Counted from the first letter of the stretch, positions 25,225 through 35,062 are shown. The stretch: DNA of 49,592 bases from JAHBXC01 sp964350875 (GCA_964350875.1 CAYGLT010000011.1:1-49592), one strand, 5' to 3'. The notes: generated by a model not told the origin, from the sequence alone. Program-made: numbers and translations.

Positions 25225-28200
25225 ATGTCTCGAACCCCCTCGTACCCCTCGTCTGGCGTGACGCGCGGCATGTTCGCCGCCGCGCTGCTCGTCGCCGTCG
25301 GCGCCGCCGCTTCGGCGCAGGTCTCGTTCCGTTCCAGCACCGACGACACCTTCAAGGTGATGTCGCGCGGTGAACTGAACGCCGCCGCCCAAACGGCCGC
25401 GTCGAAGGCCGACAAGACCCGCGTGGTCGTGTCGTTCGATCGACCGCTGCTCGACTCCGAGAAGTCCGACCTCGCCGCCGAGGGCATGCGCCTGCTCACC
25501 TACCTGGGCGGGAACAACTGGATCGCCACGATCCGCGCGGGCGCCAACCCCCGCTCGCTCGCCGCGACTTCCGCCCTCGTGAACCTTCGCGAGATGAACC
25601 CCCAGTGGAAACTGGACACCACCCTCGCGCAGGGGCAGCCCCCCGAGTGGACGATCCTCGATGAGGCCGGCGATCCGGACGAGATCGAGATCCCGCGCGT
25701 TTCCGACGAGAAGTCCAACCCCCTCGTCGCCGTCTACATCAACTTCCACGCCGATGTCTCCCTGTCGCGCGAGGCCCGCGCGATCCTCACCGGGATGAAC
25801 ATCGATGCGCGCTCGTTCCTCGAGCCGACCAACATGGTCGTCGCGCACGCGCGGCTCTCGCAGATCCGCGAACTCGTCCAGCGCGACGAGGTTATGTGGG
25901 TCGAGCCCGCCGAGCCGGCGTGGACCGACTACAACAATTCCAACCGCGAGCGCACGCAGGTCAACACCGTCAACGCCGCGCCCTACGGGCTCACCGGCGC
26001 GGGCGTCAATGTCATGGTGTACGACGGCGGCACCATCAACATGAACCACGAGACCTTCCGCGGCGACTCCGGCCAGCGCGTCATCATCGGCGACTCCGAC
26101 GGCATCTCCGATCACGCGACGCACGTCTCGGGCACCGTCGCCGGTCGCGGCCAGCCCGGCACGGGCAACCACCGGGGCATGGCCCCCGACGCCATGATCC
26201 TTTCCTACGGCTTCGAGAACCCCGACGGCTCGCCCCTGAGCCAGGGCTTCCTCTACACCAACCCGGGCGACCTCGCGAACGATTACACCGAGGCCATCAA
26301 TGTCTTCGGCGCCCACCTGTCCAACAACTCCATCGGCTCCAACACCGCGCCCAACGGCTTCCCCTGCGATTGGGAAGGCAACTACGGCAACACCGCCGCC
26401 CTCATCGACACCGTCGCGCGCGGCTCGCTCGGGCGCAACATGATCATGATCTGGGCCGCCGGCAACGAGCGCCAGGGCACCCAGCGCTGCGGCTCGACCT
26501 ACGGCACGACCGCGCCCCCCGGGAACGCCAAGAACCACATCACCGTCGGCGCGCTCAACTCCAACGACGACTCGGTCACCGGCTTCACCTCGTGGGGACC
26601 CGACGACGCCGGCCGCATGCGCCCGGACATCTCCGCCCCCGGTTGCCAGAACGGCGCCGACTCCGAAGGCCCCAACGACGACGGCGTGACCTCGTCGAGT
26701 TCCAACTCGAACAACACCACCTACAACACGAAGTGCGGCACCTCGATGGCGGCGCCCACCGTCGCGGGCTGCGTCGCGCTCCTCCTCCAGGACTGGCGCC
26801 TCCAGTTCTCCGGCGAGCCCGACCCCATCCCCTCGACCGTCAAGACGCTGCTCGCGCACAACGCCGTCGATGTCGCCCAGCCCGGCCCGGACAACCAGTC
26901 CGGCTACGGCTCGGTCCGCATCCAGGACACCATCGACTTCATGCGCACCGGCAACTTCGCCACGAGCGAAGTCTCGCAGGGCGGCTCCTACTCCGTGCTC
27001 GTCTATGTCGCCCCGGGCGACCCCGAGTTCAAGGCGACCATCGCGTGGGACGACGCGCCCGCGTCCGTGTTCGCGTCCCCGACGCTGGTGAACGACCTCG
27101 ACCTCGTCGTCATCGACCCCAACGGCGTCCGCCAGTACCCCTGGACGCTCAACCCCGCCAGCCCGGGCGCCAACGCCGTCCGCACGCAGCCCAACACGCT
27201 CGACAACATCGAGCAGGTGTATGTCGCTGATCCCGCGCCCGGTGTGTGGCAGGTCTCCGTCGTCGGCACGAATGTGCCCGTCGGCCCCCAGACCGTCTCC
27301 CTCGCCGCCTCCCCCCTGCTCATCAACTGCTCGACCGCCGGCTTCGTCTCGCTCGACCGCGATGTCTACGCCTGCGGCTCCGACCTCACCATCCGCGTGT
27401 CGGACTGCGATCTGAACACCGACGACAATGTCATCGAGACCGTCGTCGTTCACATCACCTCCGATTCCGACCCCGCGGGCGAGTTCGTGACGCTCACCGA
27501 GACCGGCCCGCTCACGGCCGATTTCCGCGCCACCATCCAGACCGCCCCGACCGGCTCCGCCGGCGTCCTGGGCGCGAACGACGGCGATGTGATCGCCGTC
27601 ACCTATGTCGACGCCGACGACGGCTTCGGCAACATGAATGTCACCGTCACCGATTCGGCGACCTTCGACTGTGTCGCGCCGGTCATCAGCAACATCGTCG
27701 CGAACCCCGGCGCGTTCGACGCCGCCATCACCTTCGACACCGACGAGAACGCCAGCGTGCTTCTCGACTTCGGCGCGTCATGCGGCGCCCTCGACACCTC
27801 CGTCAGCGGTGCGCGCAACACTTCGCACGCCATCACCCTCAGCGGGCTCACCGACGGGACCACCTACTCCTACACCATCACCGCCACCGACGACGCCGGC
27901 AATGTCGCCGTCGCCGACGGCATGGGCTCGTGCCTCTCGTTCACCACCACCGACATCCCCACCTACTTCGTCGAGCAGTTCAACACCTCGAACTCCCCCG
28001 ACCTCTCCGACATCCGCCTCACCTTCACCCCCGAGGTCGGCAACATCGACTTCTACGCCGGCTGCGCCGAGACCATTGGCGCCTTCGATGTCGATCCCTC
28101 GGGCGGAACGGTCCTCCCCCTGACGACGAACGACTCCGCGCGCGTCGACCTCACGGGCGGCAAGACCGTCAGTCTCTACGGCGAGTCCTACACCGGCTTC

Positions 28201-29580
28201 TGGGTCAACGCGCCGGGCAACATCACCTTTGATTCCCCCGACAGCGACTCCGTCGAGAACATCACCGATCACTTCGATCAGATCCGCATCTCCGCCTTCT
28301 ACGACGGCCTCGATTCGGGCGCCGGCACCGTCTCCTGGAAGCAGACCGCCGACGCGGTCGTCGTCACCTGGCTCGATGTCGAGGACAACTTCTCCAGCGG
28401 CACGAACCTCAACTTCCAGGTCAAGATGGGCTTCGACGGCGTCATCTCGCTGAGTTACATCGACACCATCGCCAACGACGGCATCGTCGGCCTCTCCGCC
28501 GGCGGCGGCACGCCCGTCGGCTTCCAGGAGATCGACCTGACCTCTCTCGGCGCCTGCGGCCCGCGGCCTCCCTTCGCCGGCAACGGCGACTTCCAGACCG
28601 CCGCCAACGCGCCGATCGACATCGACCTCCCCGGATTCGATGACGGGCTCCCCGCGCCGGGCATGCTCGTGTTCAGCATCGAGTCGCTCCCCGCCAACGG
28701 CCGCCTCTTCGACTCCACCAACACCGAGATCACCTCGGCGCCCGCGGCCATCGTCGGCAGCACCGTCAGCTATCGCCCCAACTTCAACTATGTCGGCCCC
28801 GACTCGTTCACCTACTCCCTCAACGACGGCGGCACGGCCCCCGAAGGCGGCCCGTCCAACATCGGAACCATCTCCCTCAGCGTCGGCGGCGTCACTCCGG
28901 TCTATGTCGAGAACTTCGACACCAATCCGGGCTGGACCACCGAAGGCCAGTGGGCCTTCGGAACGCCCACCGGTCAGGGCTCGCGCGGTCACGACCCGCT
29001 CTCCGGCTTCACGGGCCAGTTCGTCTACGGCTACAACCTCAACGGCGACTACACCAACAACATGCCCGTCCACAACCTCACCTCTACCCCCTTCGACTGC
29101 ACCGACCTCCACGATGTCACCGTCTCGTTCCGCCGCTGGCTGGGCGTCGAGCGAAGCCAGTACGACTTCGCCCGCTTCCAGGTCTCCAACGACGGCGTGA
29201 ACTGGACCACCCTGTTCACCAACTCCCAGAGCGACACGCTCAACGAAGAGTCGTGGTCCCTTCAGGAGTACGACATCTCTGACATCGCCGACAACCAGCC
29301 CACGGTCTACCTCCGCTGGGTCATGGGCACGACCGATGTCACCGTCACCTACCACGGCTGGAACATCGACGATGTCGTCATCTCGGCGCTCGTTCCCCTC
29401 GCGGGCTGCGAAGGCGACGCCAACGGCGACGGGATCGTGAACTTCACCGATCTCAACACCGTGCTCGCCAACTTCGGTCAGGGTGGCGCCATGCTCCCGG
29501 GCGATGTGAACAACGACGGACTGGTGAACTTCACCGACCTCAACATCGTCCTCGCCAACTTCGGCTCGGACTGCAACTGA
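25225..29580 (+). CDS. Secreted subtilisin-family (S8) serine protease with two dockerin-like modules
   Basis: It has 1451 residues. A signal peptide (MFAAALLVAVGAAASAQ) is followed by a 200-residue pro-region. The S8 domain has the triad Asp267 in NVMVYDGGT, His297 in DHATHVSGTVAGRG and Ser507 in CGTSMAAPTVAGCVALLL; the usual HGTH is HATH here. The long His-Ser distance includes Cys-containing insertions. After it come a P-domain-like region (about 575-690), beta-sandwich modules (a FN3-like SHAITLSGLTDGTTYSYTIT near 870), a cadherin-like DSFTYSLNDGG region and a jelly-roll-like WTTEGQWAFG domain. The end has two EF-hand-like dockerin modules (GDANGDGIVNFTDLN and GDVNNDGLVNFTDLN) bounded by cysteines. 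It probably acts as a cell-surface or extracellular protease. Confidence 0.93.
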   Translation: MSRTPSYPSSGVTRGMFAAALLVAVGAAASAQVSFRSSTDDTFKVMSRGELNAAAQTAASKADKTRVVVSFDRPLLDSEKSDLAAEGMRLLTYLGGNNWIATIRAGANPRSLAATSALVNLREMNPQWKLDTTLAQGQPPEWTILDEAGDPDEIEIPRVSDEKSNPLVAVYINFHADVSLSREARAILTGMNIDARSFLEPTNMVVAHARLSQIRELVQRDEVMWVEPAEPAWTDYNNSNRERTQVNTVNAAPYGLTGAGVNVMVYDGGTINMNHETFRGDSGQRVIIGDSDGISDHATHVSGTVAGRGQPGTGNHRGMAPDAMILSYGFENPDGSPLSQGFLYTNPGDLANDYTEAINVFGAHLSNNSIGSNTAPNGFPCDWEGNYGNTAALIDTVARGSLGRNMIMIWAAGNERQGTQRCGSTYGTTAPPGNAKNHITVGALNSNDDSVTGFTSWGPDDAGRMRPDISAPGCQNGADSEGPNDDGVTSSSSNSNNTTYNTKCGTSMAAPTVAGCVALLLQDWRLQFSGEPDPIPSTVKTLLAHNAVDVAQPGPDNQSGYGSVRIQDTIDFMRTGNFATSEVSQGGSYSVLVYVAPGDPEFKATIAWDDAPASVFASPTLVNDLDLVVIDPNGVRQYPWTLNPASPGANAVRTQPNTLDNIEQVYVADPAPGVWQVSVVGTNVPVGPQTVSLAASPLLINCSTAGFVSLDRDVYACGSDLTIRVSDCDLNTDDNVIETVVVHITSDSDPAGEFVTLTETGPLTADFRATIQTAPTGSAGVLGANDGDVIAVTYVDADDGFGNMNVTVTDSATFDCVAPVISNIVANPGAFDAAITFDTDENASVLLDFGASCGALDTSVSGARNTSHAITLSGLTDGTTYSYTITATDDAGNVAVADGMGSCLSFTTTDIPTYFVEQFNTSNSPDLSDIRLTFTPEVGNIDFYAGCAETIGAFDVDPSGGTVLPLTTNDSARVDLTGGKTVSLYGESYTGFWVNAPGNITFDSPDSDSVENITDHFDQIRISAFYDGLDSGAGTVSWKQTADAVVVTWLDVEDNFSSGTNLNFQVKMGFDGVISLSYIDTIANDGIVGLSAGGGTPVGFQEIDLTSLGACGPRPPFAGNGDFQTAANAPIDIDLPGFDDGLPAPGMLVFSIESLPANGRLFDSTNTEITSAPAAIVGSTVSYRPNFNYVGPDSFTYSLNDGGTAPEGGPSNIGTISLSVGGVTPVYVENFDTNPGWTTEGQWAFGTPTGQGSRGHDPLSGFTGQFVYGYNLNGDYTNNMPVHNLTSTPFDCTDLHDVTVSFRRWLGVERSQYDFARFQVSNDGVNWTTLFTNSQSDTLNEESWSLQEYDISDIADNQPTVYLRWVMGTTDVTVTYHGWNIDDVVISALVPLAGCEGDANGDGIVNFTDLNTVLANFGQGGAMLPGDVNNDGLVNFTDLNIVLANFGSDCN

Positions 29581-29631
29581 CCCGCGCCCGGGCCGCCAGC
29601 CCGGTGTCCGGATAACCCAAACACCCCCCTC

Positions 29632-29657
29632 AAGCCCGGCGTTTCGCCGGGCTTTTT
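29632..29657 (+). terminator. Intrinsic terminator of the subtilase gene
   Basis: AAGCCCGGCG (29632-29641) and CGCCGGGCTT (29645-29654) form a perfect 10-base stem with a TTT loop, followed by more T residues to 29657. It lies 52 bases after the stop codon. Confidence 0.9.
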
Positions 29658-29714
29658 CGTGCGCCGTCGAAAAAGAGGTCTTGCTCTCACGGGCGAATGC
29701 CCCATCATTGAGGC

Positions 29715-32252
29715 GTGAGACTTTTCCTCAACGGATCTGTACTGATCGTCCGCGCACTCGCCGCGCTCGTTGTCGGCGCCGCGATCTCGGCTTCGCCATC
29801 GCACGCCGCCGTCGAACCGACTTCCGACGACGCGCGGATCGCGCTCCCTGCGCCGGCCTTCGCGTTCACGGGCGATTCGAACACCGTGTTCCTCTGGGTC
29901 TACCGCGAGCCGGCGACCGGCACGCGCGCGATCCTCGACATCCCCGGCGCGATCAGCCTCATCACGAATGCCGACGGCGACACGCTCGTCACCGTGAAGT
30001 ATGTCAACGACCGTCCCGCGTTCCTTCAGATGAGCGTCCCCGACGCCCTGCCCGAGGACGAATGGTCGTTGATCACCATCTCCATCGATCAGCCCAGCGG
30101 CGAAGCGCTCCTCGCCGTCGAATCGACCAGCGGCGGCATGCGCTCGCAGACCGCGCAGGCCGGCGTCCCCTTCGGCGCAGGGCCCGTCTCGGGCGACCTC
30201 ACGCTCGGCGCGTTCAACGGCTATTCCGCGATGCGCGGCGTGTACGGGGTCGTCGTCGTGCGCAACCACTCGGTCACCCTCGCCGACGCACAAGCCCTCT
30301 TCGCGCTGCGCCATCATTTCGGCCCGTACGAACAGGACACCCAGGCCGACGGCGGACGCATGAACGGCGTCCCCGGTGCGAGGTGGATGATCAACCACGG
30401 CGTCTTCATCGAGCCCTGGAACGCGACGAGCATGTTCGACCTCACCCCGGCGCAACTCGCGGCGAAGATGAACGAGCCGGCGCGTATCACCGACTTCCAT
30501 GTCTATTCGCGACAGTCGAGTTACATGTCGACCTCGTTCCGCGTCGTCCGCCCGACAACCGCGGTTGAGTCGATGACCTACCGCTCGCCCTTCGAGCGCC
30601 AACCCGGCTTCTTCGTCCGGCGCCTTCCCGAGTTCGTCGACGACTTCAGCACACAGCCCGTGCAGGCGGTCGCCCCTCTCTCGCGGCGGCTGGGCGAACG
30701 CGCAGTGCCGAACAGCGGCCCGCCGATGCGCGTCGTGGTGAGCGCCAACAGCCGCGGCGTGCGCCAGCAGGACGGGACCGGCCAGGCGGGCGGATTCGCG
30801 CACGGGTTCACCCTCGCGACATTCGAGGACAACGCGGGGATCTTCCTCAGGCCCGTGCGTGTTTCGAATGTCGGCCCGTACTTCGGACTGCGCACCTCGA
30901 CCGGCGCCGACTATCAGCCCAGGCGATCGCCCGACGCCTACCCCATCGAGACGACCAATTTCTCGCGGCTCTTCACGGGCGGGCCGACGACGAACGCGGA
31001 CGGGCCCGGCACCGGGATCCTCCTCATCCTCCAGAATTCGTACTACGGCCTTCGTTGTCAGCCCGAACCGGGCTCGCGCCTCACCGCCGACCGGCGACTC
31101 ACCGTGCGCGCGTATGTCCTCGAATATCCCAACGGCCCGGTCGTGCAGGTCGCCGCCGACGCCGGACCAACCCAGAGCGCAACGGGCGTCCAGACGACCG
31201 TCGGCTCGGTTGATCTGAACACCGCGATCCCGGCGCTCGATTCCGTCGTCTCCGCGGTGGAGTCGAACACCGAGTTCCTTATCCCGGGCAACCTGACGGC
31301 GGGCCCTCAAACGATCTCGGAAGGGATGGGCTGCTCGCTGCACTGGTACGGGTCGCGCGGGTCGGTCTCGATCGTGCAGAGCGTGCGATTCGATCCGGGC
31401 GCAAACAGCACTCGAATCGTGCTCGAGCGGGCGCACGACTACTCCGTGAATGTCGGCTCGACCGTGCGGTTCGGGCCGGTCGGGATCCGGGTCCTTGAGC
31501 ACACGCACGGGCCGGCGGAGCCCGGGTTCGAATGGCGCGGCCTTGAACTCACGCGCACGAGTGCCCCCGACAGGAGTTCGCTCGTCGTGTTCGCGTACGA
31601 CGCCTTCAACCCCGACGACGGCGGGCTCGCCTTCGCGCCCGCCGGGTGGTCGGGACGCGGCTACGACGCGCAACTCGACACCTCATTCAGTTCCTCTCAT
31701 CGCAACTGGATCGCCGCCGCCCAGCCCGACCTGTGGCTCGAGTTCATCGCCCACCAGCAGTCACACCCGTCGAGCATGGAGCGCATGCGGCAGACGATCG
31801 CGCAGGGATCGCCCACGACCGAGATCGCCTGGGTCGGCTGCGTCGAGTTCGAAGACGGGGACACTCACGAGAGTTGGCACCGCTACATCCTCGAGAACGC
31901 CAAGGCCGCGGGCGTGCCCGGGTTCACGGTGTTCGATCACCCGCTGACCGGCTCGTTCTTCGACGGCGCCATCGACGGCGCCTTCGTCGCGGGGAACCAC
32001 CTCACGGCCCGGGGGAACACCGCCATCGCCAACGCCACGCTCGATGTGCTGAAGACCGCCGCACGCTGGCCGGGCGACGCGAACAACGACGCGCGTGTCG
32101 ACTTCAACGACCTGAACATGCTGCTCTCGAACTTCGGCGCGTCGGGTCCGAACGACGGCTCACTCCCGGGCGATGTGAACCTTGACGGCTCCGTGGATTT
32201 CACCGACCTGAACGCCGTGCTCTCGAACTTCGGATCTTCCGCGTTCGACTGA
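29715..32252 (+). CDS. Secreted protein of unknown function with LamG-like start and two dockerin-like modules
   Basis: It has 845 residues from a GTG at 29715. The signal peptide is MRLFLNGSVLIVRALAALVV with AISASPSHA. Residues 40-200 look like a concanavalin/LamG-type sandwich (LITISIDQPSGEALLAVEST, GDLTLGAFNGY). Residues 300-780 are not assigned. Near 690-790, DLWLEFIAHQQSHP and AFVAGNHLTARGNTAIANAT resemble the later blocks of SGNH/GDSL hydrolases (the catalytic D-x-x-H region), though a clear GDS block I is not seen, so hydrolase activity is only a guess. Two dockerin-like modules end the protein (GDANNDARVDFNDLN, GDVNLDGSVDFTDLN); unlike the other copies here, they lack flanking cysteines. 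It follows the subtilase terminator, so it is probably transcribed separately. Confidence 0.8.
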   Translation: MRLFLNGSVLIVRALAALVVGAAISASPSHAAVEPTSDDARIALPAPAFAFTGDSNTVFLWVYREPATGTRAILDIPGAISLITNADGDTLVTVKYVNDRPAFLQMSVPDALPEDEWSLITISIDQPSGEALLAVESTSGGMRSQTAQAGVPFGAGPVSGDLTLGAFNGYSAMRGVYGVVVVRNHSVTLADAQALFALRHHFGPYEQDTQADGGRMNGVPGARWMINHGVFIEPWNATSMFDLTPAQLAAKMNEPARITDFHVYSRQSSYMSTSFRVVRPTTAVESMTYRSPFERQPGFFVRRLPEFVDDFSTQPVQAVAPLSRRLGERAVPNSGPPMRVVVSANSRGVRQQDGTGQAGGFAHGFTLATFEDNAGIFLRPVRVSNVGPYFGLRTSTGADYQPRRSPDAYPIETTNFSRLFTGGPTTNADGPGTGILLILQNSYYGLRCQPEPGSRLTADRRLTVRAYVLEYPNGPVVQVAADAGPTQSATGVQTTVGSVDLNTAIPALDSVVSAVESNTEFLIPGNLTAGPQTISEGMGCSLHWYGSRGSVSIVQSVRFDPGANSTRIVLERAHDYSVNVGSTVRFGPVGIRVLEHTHGPAEPGFEWRGLELTRTSAPDRSSLVVFAYDAFNPDDGGLAFAPAGWSGRGYDAQLDTSFSSSHRNWIAAAQPDLWLEFIAHQQSHPSSMERMRQTIAQGSPTTEIAWVGCVEFEDGDTHESWHRYILENAKAAGVPGFTVFDHPLTGSFFDGAIDGAFVAGNHLTARGNTAIANATLDVLKTAARWPGDANNDARVDFNDLNMLLSNFGASGPNDGSLPGDVNLDGSVDFTDLNAVLSNFGSSAFD

Positions 32253-32260
32253 TCGCGCGA

Positions 32261-32638
32261 TCACCGCGCGGGCGGCTGCTGCGATTCGTCGCGTGTGGGC
32301 GGCGGGCCCATCGTGCCGTCGTCCTGCTCGACGAGCGTGCGGTCCCACATCTTCACCCGTGCCGCGAATCCGGCGCGGGCGATCAGGTGCGCGGCCACGG
32401 GGGCCGTGAGGAAGAAGAACGCGACGATCAGGAACGCCTCAACCGCGATGGCGAGGTTCCCGAACTGCACCGCAGCCGCGAGGGCGACGCACGCCACGCC
32501 GAGCGTTCCCGCCTTGGTGGCCGCCTGCATGCGCATGTACGCGTCGGGCATGCGCAGGACGCCGATGCCCGCGAGCAGGCTGAACATCACGCCGAGCAGG
32601 AGCAGGCCGGCGACCAGGATGGGAGCGAAACTGGTCAC
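32261..32638 (-). CDS. mnhG: Mrp antiporter subunit G
   Basis: Last subunit of the Mrp (Mnh) Na+/H+ antiporter. It has 125 residues with three hydrophobic helices: LVAGLLLLGVMFSLLAGIGV, LGVACVALAAAVQFGNLAIA and AFLIVAFFFLTAPVAAHLIA. The conserved block MPDAYMRMQAATKAGTLGV follows the first helix as in known MnhG proteins. A short hydrophilic tail (MGPPPTRDESQQPPAR) ends it. Its ATG overlaps the mnhF stop by 4 bases. Within the operon it acts in the small-subunit part of the complex needed for stability and activity. Confidence 0.93.
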   Translation of the reverse strand: MTSFAPILVAGLLLLGVMFSLLAGIGVLRMPDAYMRMQAATKAGTLGVACVALAAAVQFGNLAIAVEAFLIVAFFFLTAPVAAHLIARAGFAARVKMWDRTLVEQDDGTMGPPPTRDESQQPPAR

Positions 32639-32982
32639 GACTTGCCGCTCCAGACGCCGCGCACACGACGATCGAGGTACACCGCGAACGCGACCGTGCC
32701 CAGGAACAGGATGAGCGCCATGACGATCCCGACCGCGAGCAGCGCCGGGGTCTCGTACACCACGGCGAGCACGCAGATCAGCGCGACCGCGAAGTTCCCC
32801 ATCAGGTCGAGCGCGACCACGCGGTCGGGCAGTTGAGGGCCTCGGATCAGACGGACCAGCGCACAGAGCAGCGCGACCGCGAGCGCGGCGCCCGCCAGCA
32901 GGAACAGCGCGACCAGTTCGTCGGACATGTCCAGCCGATGGTGACCGGACTCGATGCTCGCGAGCATGAACAGCGGGGTCAT
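32635..32982 (-). CDS. mnhF: Mrp antiporter subunit F
   Basis: It has 115 residues. The start at 32982 (MTPLFMLASIESGHH) is chosen because its ATG overlaps the mnhE stop as ATGA and GGAGGTGA lies at 32994-32987, four bases upstream. A downstream ATG (MSDELVALF) would give the more usual 97 residues. Three helices are visible: LVALFLLAGAALAVALLCAL, FAVALICVLAVVYETPALLA and IVMALILFLGTVAFAVYLD, with the conserved RGPQLPDRVVALDLMGN between the first two. Confidence 0.92.
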   Translation of the reverse strand: MTPLFMLASIESGHHRLDMSDELVALFLLAGAALAVALLCALVRLIRGPQLPDRVVALDLMGNFAVALICVLAVVYETPALLAVGIVMALILFLGTVAFAVYLDRRVRGVWSGKS

Positions 32983-33458
32983 CGTGTCACCTCCAGGAGC
33001 CGTCGCTCGAAACCCTCGCGGATCTCTCGACGCACCACCTCGTGATCGGGAGCGTGCATGCAATGGACGAGCAGCGCCCTCCTGTCGGGCGTCACATCCA
33101 GCGTGAGCGTGCCGGGCGTCAGCGTGATCACATTCGCCAGCGTGGCGATCTCGGCGTCGGTCAGTTCCACCTCGAGCGGCACGAGGATCACCGCTGGTTT
33201 GAGACGCCTGAGCGGCGAGATCGTCCACCACGCGACGAGCAGGTTCGCCCGCACGAGTTCCCAGAGCAGGTACAGGAGGAACCGGATCGTCGCGAGCAGT
33301 TTGCGCGAATAACTGTCGCGCGAGCCGCGGGGCGTCGCGATCAGCAGGACGACGAACCCCACGACGAATCCCACGCCGACATTCGAGGGCGTGAACGGCC
33401 CGATCGTCGATGCCCAGAGCAGCGCGAGGAGCAGGTTGATAAGGAGGCGTTGGATCAC
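32979..33458 (-). CDS. mnhE: Mrp antiporter subunit E
   Basis: It has 159 residues. N-terminal helices LLINLLLALLWASTIGPFTP and VGVGFVVGFVVLLIATPRG are followed by LLWELVRANLLVAWWTISPL and a cytoplasmic domain with TLANVITLTPGTLTLDVTPD and LLVHCMHAPD, the signature of MnhE. It overlaps mnhD and mnhF by 4 bases each. A strong Shine-Dalgarno sequence for the next gene is embedded in its last codons. Confidence 0.93.
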   Translation of the reverse strand: MIQRLLINLLLALLWASTIGPFTPSNVGVGFVVGFVVLLIATPRGSRDSYSRKLLATIRFLLYLLWELVRANLLVAWWTISPLRRLKPAVILVPLEVELTDAEIATLANVITLTPGTLTLDVTPDRRALLVHCMHAPDHEVVRREIREGFERRLLEVTR

Positions 33459-35062
33459 GGGCGCGCCTCCATGAGTTCGGGGCCGCGGCCCATCACGGCG
33501 TCGCGGTAGGGAGTCGTGTCGAGCAACTGGCCCGCGGCGCGCTCGGCGAGGACGAACGCGACGCCTGCGCCCGCGCCGATGGTGAGCGTGATCAGCGCCA
33601 TCGTGACGATCGGGGCGTACATGAACGCGAGGCGCCGCCGCGACGGGATCGTCGTGAGTTCACGCGCAGACTCTTCGCGGGGATCGTCGGTCCAGAACCC
33701 CTCGGCCCAGATCTTGGTCATCGAGTAGAGCGTGAGAAGACTCACGCCCAGTGACACCCCCACGATCCACCACTGGTGCGCGCCGATGCCGCCCTTCACG
33801 AGCATGAACTTCGCCCAGAAGCCCGACAGGGGCGGGATGCCCGCGAGCGAGAGCGCAGACACCAGGAACCAGACGCTCAGCCACGGGCGTTCTTTGTAGA
33901 GCCCCCCCACGCGCGCGAGTTCGCCCGTGTGGCGAAGCGCCTGGATCACGCCGGCGATGAAGAACAGGTTGGTTTTCACGATGATGTGATGGAAGATATA
34001 GAACACCGAGCCGGCCATCGAGAGCGTCGCGGCCGCGCGGAGCCCCGCGACGAGCGCAGGGTCGCCGCCCGCGTCCTCAAGCCGCGTCGCTTCGGCGCCC
34101 GCGACCAGCGCGACGCCCAGCCCCATCAGCATGTACCCGATCTGGCTGATGATGTGGAACGAAAGGATGCGCCGGACTTCCTGCTGGACCGCGGCGCCCA
34201 GGACGCCCGTCACCATCGTGAAGCCGGCGATCCAGAGGATGATCTCGCCCGTGACGAACGGCTCCTGCACGAAGATGAGCGTGAACACGCGGATGATCGC
34301 GTAGACGCCGACCTTCGTGAGCAGACCCGCGAAGAGCGCCGAGACCGCCGCGGGCGGCGTGTGGTAACTGGCCGGGAGCCAGAAGAAGAACGGGAACACC
34401 GCGGCCTTGATGCCGAACGCGACGAGGAACAGGATCGACACGGCCGTCACCAGCCCGCGATTCTCAACATCGGCGAGGCGCTCGGCGATGTCTGCGAGGT
34501 TGAGCGTGCCGACCATGCCGTACACGAGGCCCGTCGCCGCGAGAAAGAGCGTCGAAGAGAGCAGGTTCAGCGTGACATACTTGATGGCGCCTTCGAGTTG
34601 TCCGCGATCACCCCCCAGGGTGAGCAGCACGAAGGAGGACATCAGCAGGACCTCGAACCACACATAGATGTTGAAGAGATCGGCGCTGAGGAACGCGCCG
34701 GAAACGCCCGCGAGGAGCGCTTGCACGAGCGCGTAGTAGCCGAATCGTTCGCGCCGTTCGTCGACGCTGCCGAACGAATACACCACCGTCGCGAGCCCGA
34801 CGACCGCGCCGAGCAGCGCCATGATCGCCGAGAGGATGTCCGCGGCGATGGTGATGCCGAACGGCGCGGCCCACCCGCCGATGCGCGTCACCAGCACATC
34901 CCCGTCGCGGACCTTCCAGAGAAGGGTGACGGCGGCGACCAGCGTCACCGATGTGCACGCCAGCGCGACGACGCGCTGGATGCGCACGCTCTTCCACGCG
35001 GCGACGCAGGCGATGAAGCCGAGCAGCGGGATCACGATCGGGCTGACGAGGAGGGCGTTCAT
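33455..35062 (-). CDS. mnhD: Mrp antiporter subunit D
   Basis: Proton-translocating subunit related to NuoN/NuoM of respiratory complex I. It has 535 residues and about 14 transmembrane helices. Typical blocks are FNIYVWFEVLLMSSFVLLTL (with the conserved Glu), KAAVFPFFFWLPASYHTPPA (with the key Lys before the broken helix), LLTKVGVYAIIRVFTLIF and GFWAKFMLVKGGI. Together with MnhA it forms the ion path, exchanging Na+ or other monovalent cations for protons and keeping cytoplasmic pH and sodium low. It overlaps both neighbours by 4 bases. Confidence 0.95.
   Translation of the reverse strand: MNALLVSPIVIPLLGFIACVAAWKSVRIQRVVALACTSVTLVAAVTLLWKVRDGDVLVTRIGGWAAPFGITIAADILSAIMALLGAVVGLATVVYSFGSVDERRERFGYYALVQALLAGVSGAFLSADLFNIYVWFEVLLMSSFVLLTLGGDRGQLEGAIKYVTLNLLSSTLFLAATGLVYGMVGTLNLADIAERLADVENRGLVTAVSILFLVAFGIKAAVFPFFFWLPASYHTPPAAVSALFAGLLTKVGVYAIIRVFTLIFVQEPFVTGEIILWIAGFTMVTGVLGAAVQQEVRRILSFHIISQIGYMLMGLGVALVAGAEATRLEDAGGDPALVAGLRAAATLSMAGSVFYIFHHIIVKTNLFFIAGVIQALRHTGELARVGGLYKERPWLSVWFLVSALSLAGIPPLSGFWAKFMLVKGGIGAHQWWIVGVSLGVSLLTLYSMTKIWAEGFWTDDPREESARELTTIPSRRRLAFMYAPIVTMALITLTIGAGAGVAFVLAERAAGQLLDTTPYRDAVMGRGPELMEARP

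Noticed and set aside
24964..27453. An 829-residue open frame antisense to the subtilase gene
   Set aside because: It is rich in G, V, D and R as expected for the complement of GC-rich coding DNA, has no recognisable motif, and lies opposite a clear S8 protease.
29478..31673. A 731-residue minus-strand open frame opposite the LamG-like secreted protein
   Set aside because: Composition is that of a shadow frame (R, H, D, G, no hydrophobic core), while the plus strand has a signal peptide and dockerin-like modules.
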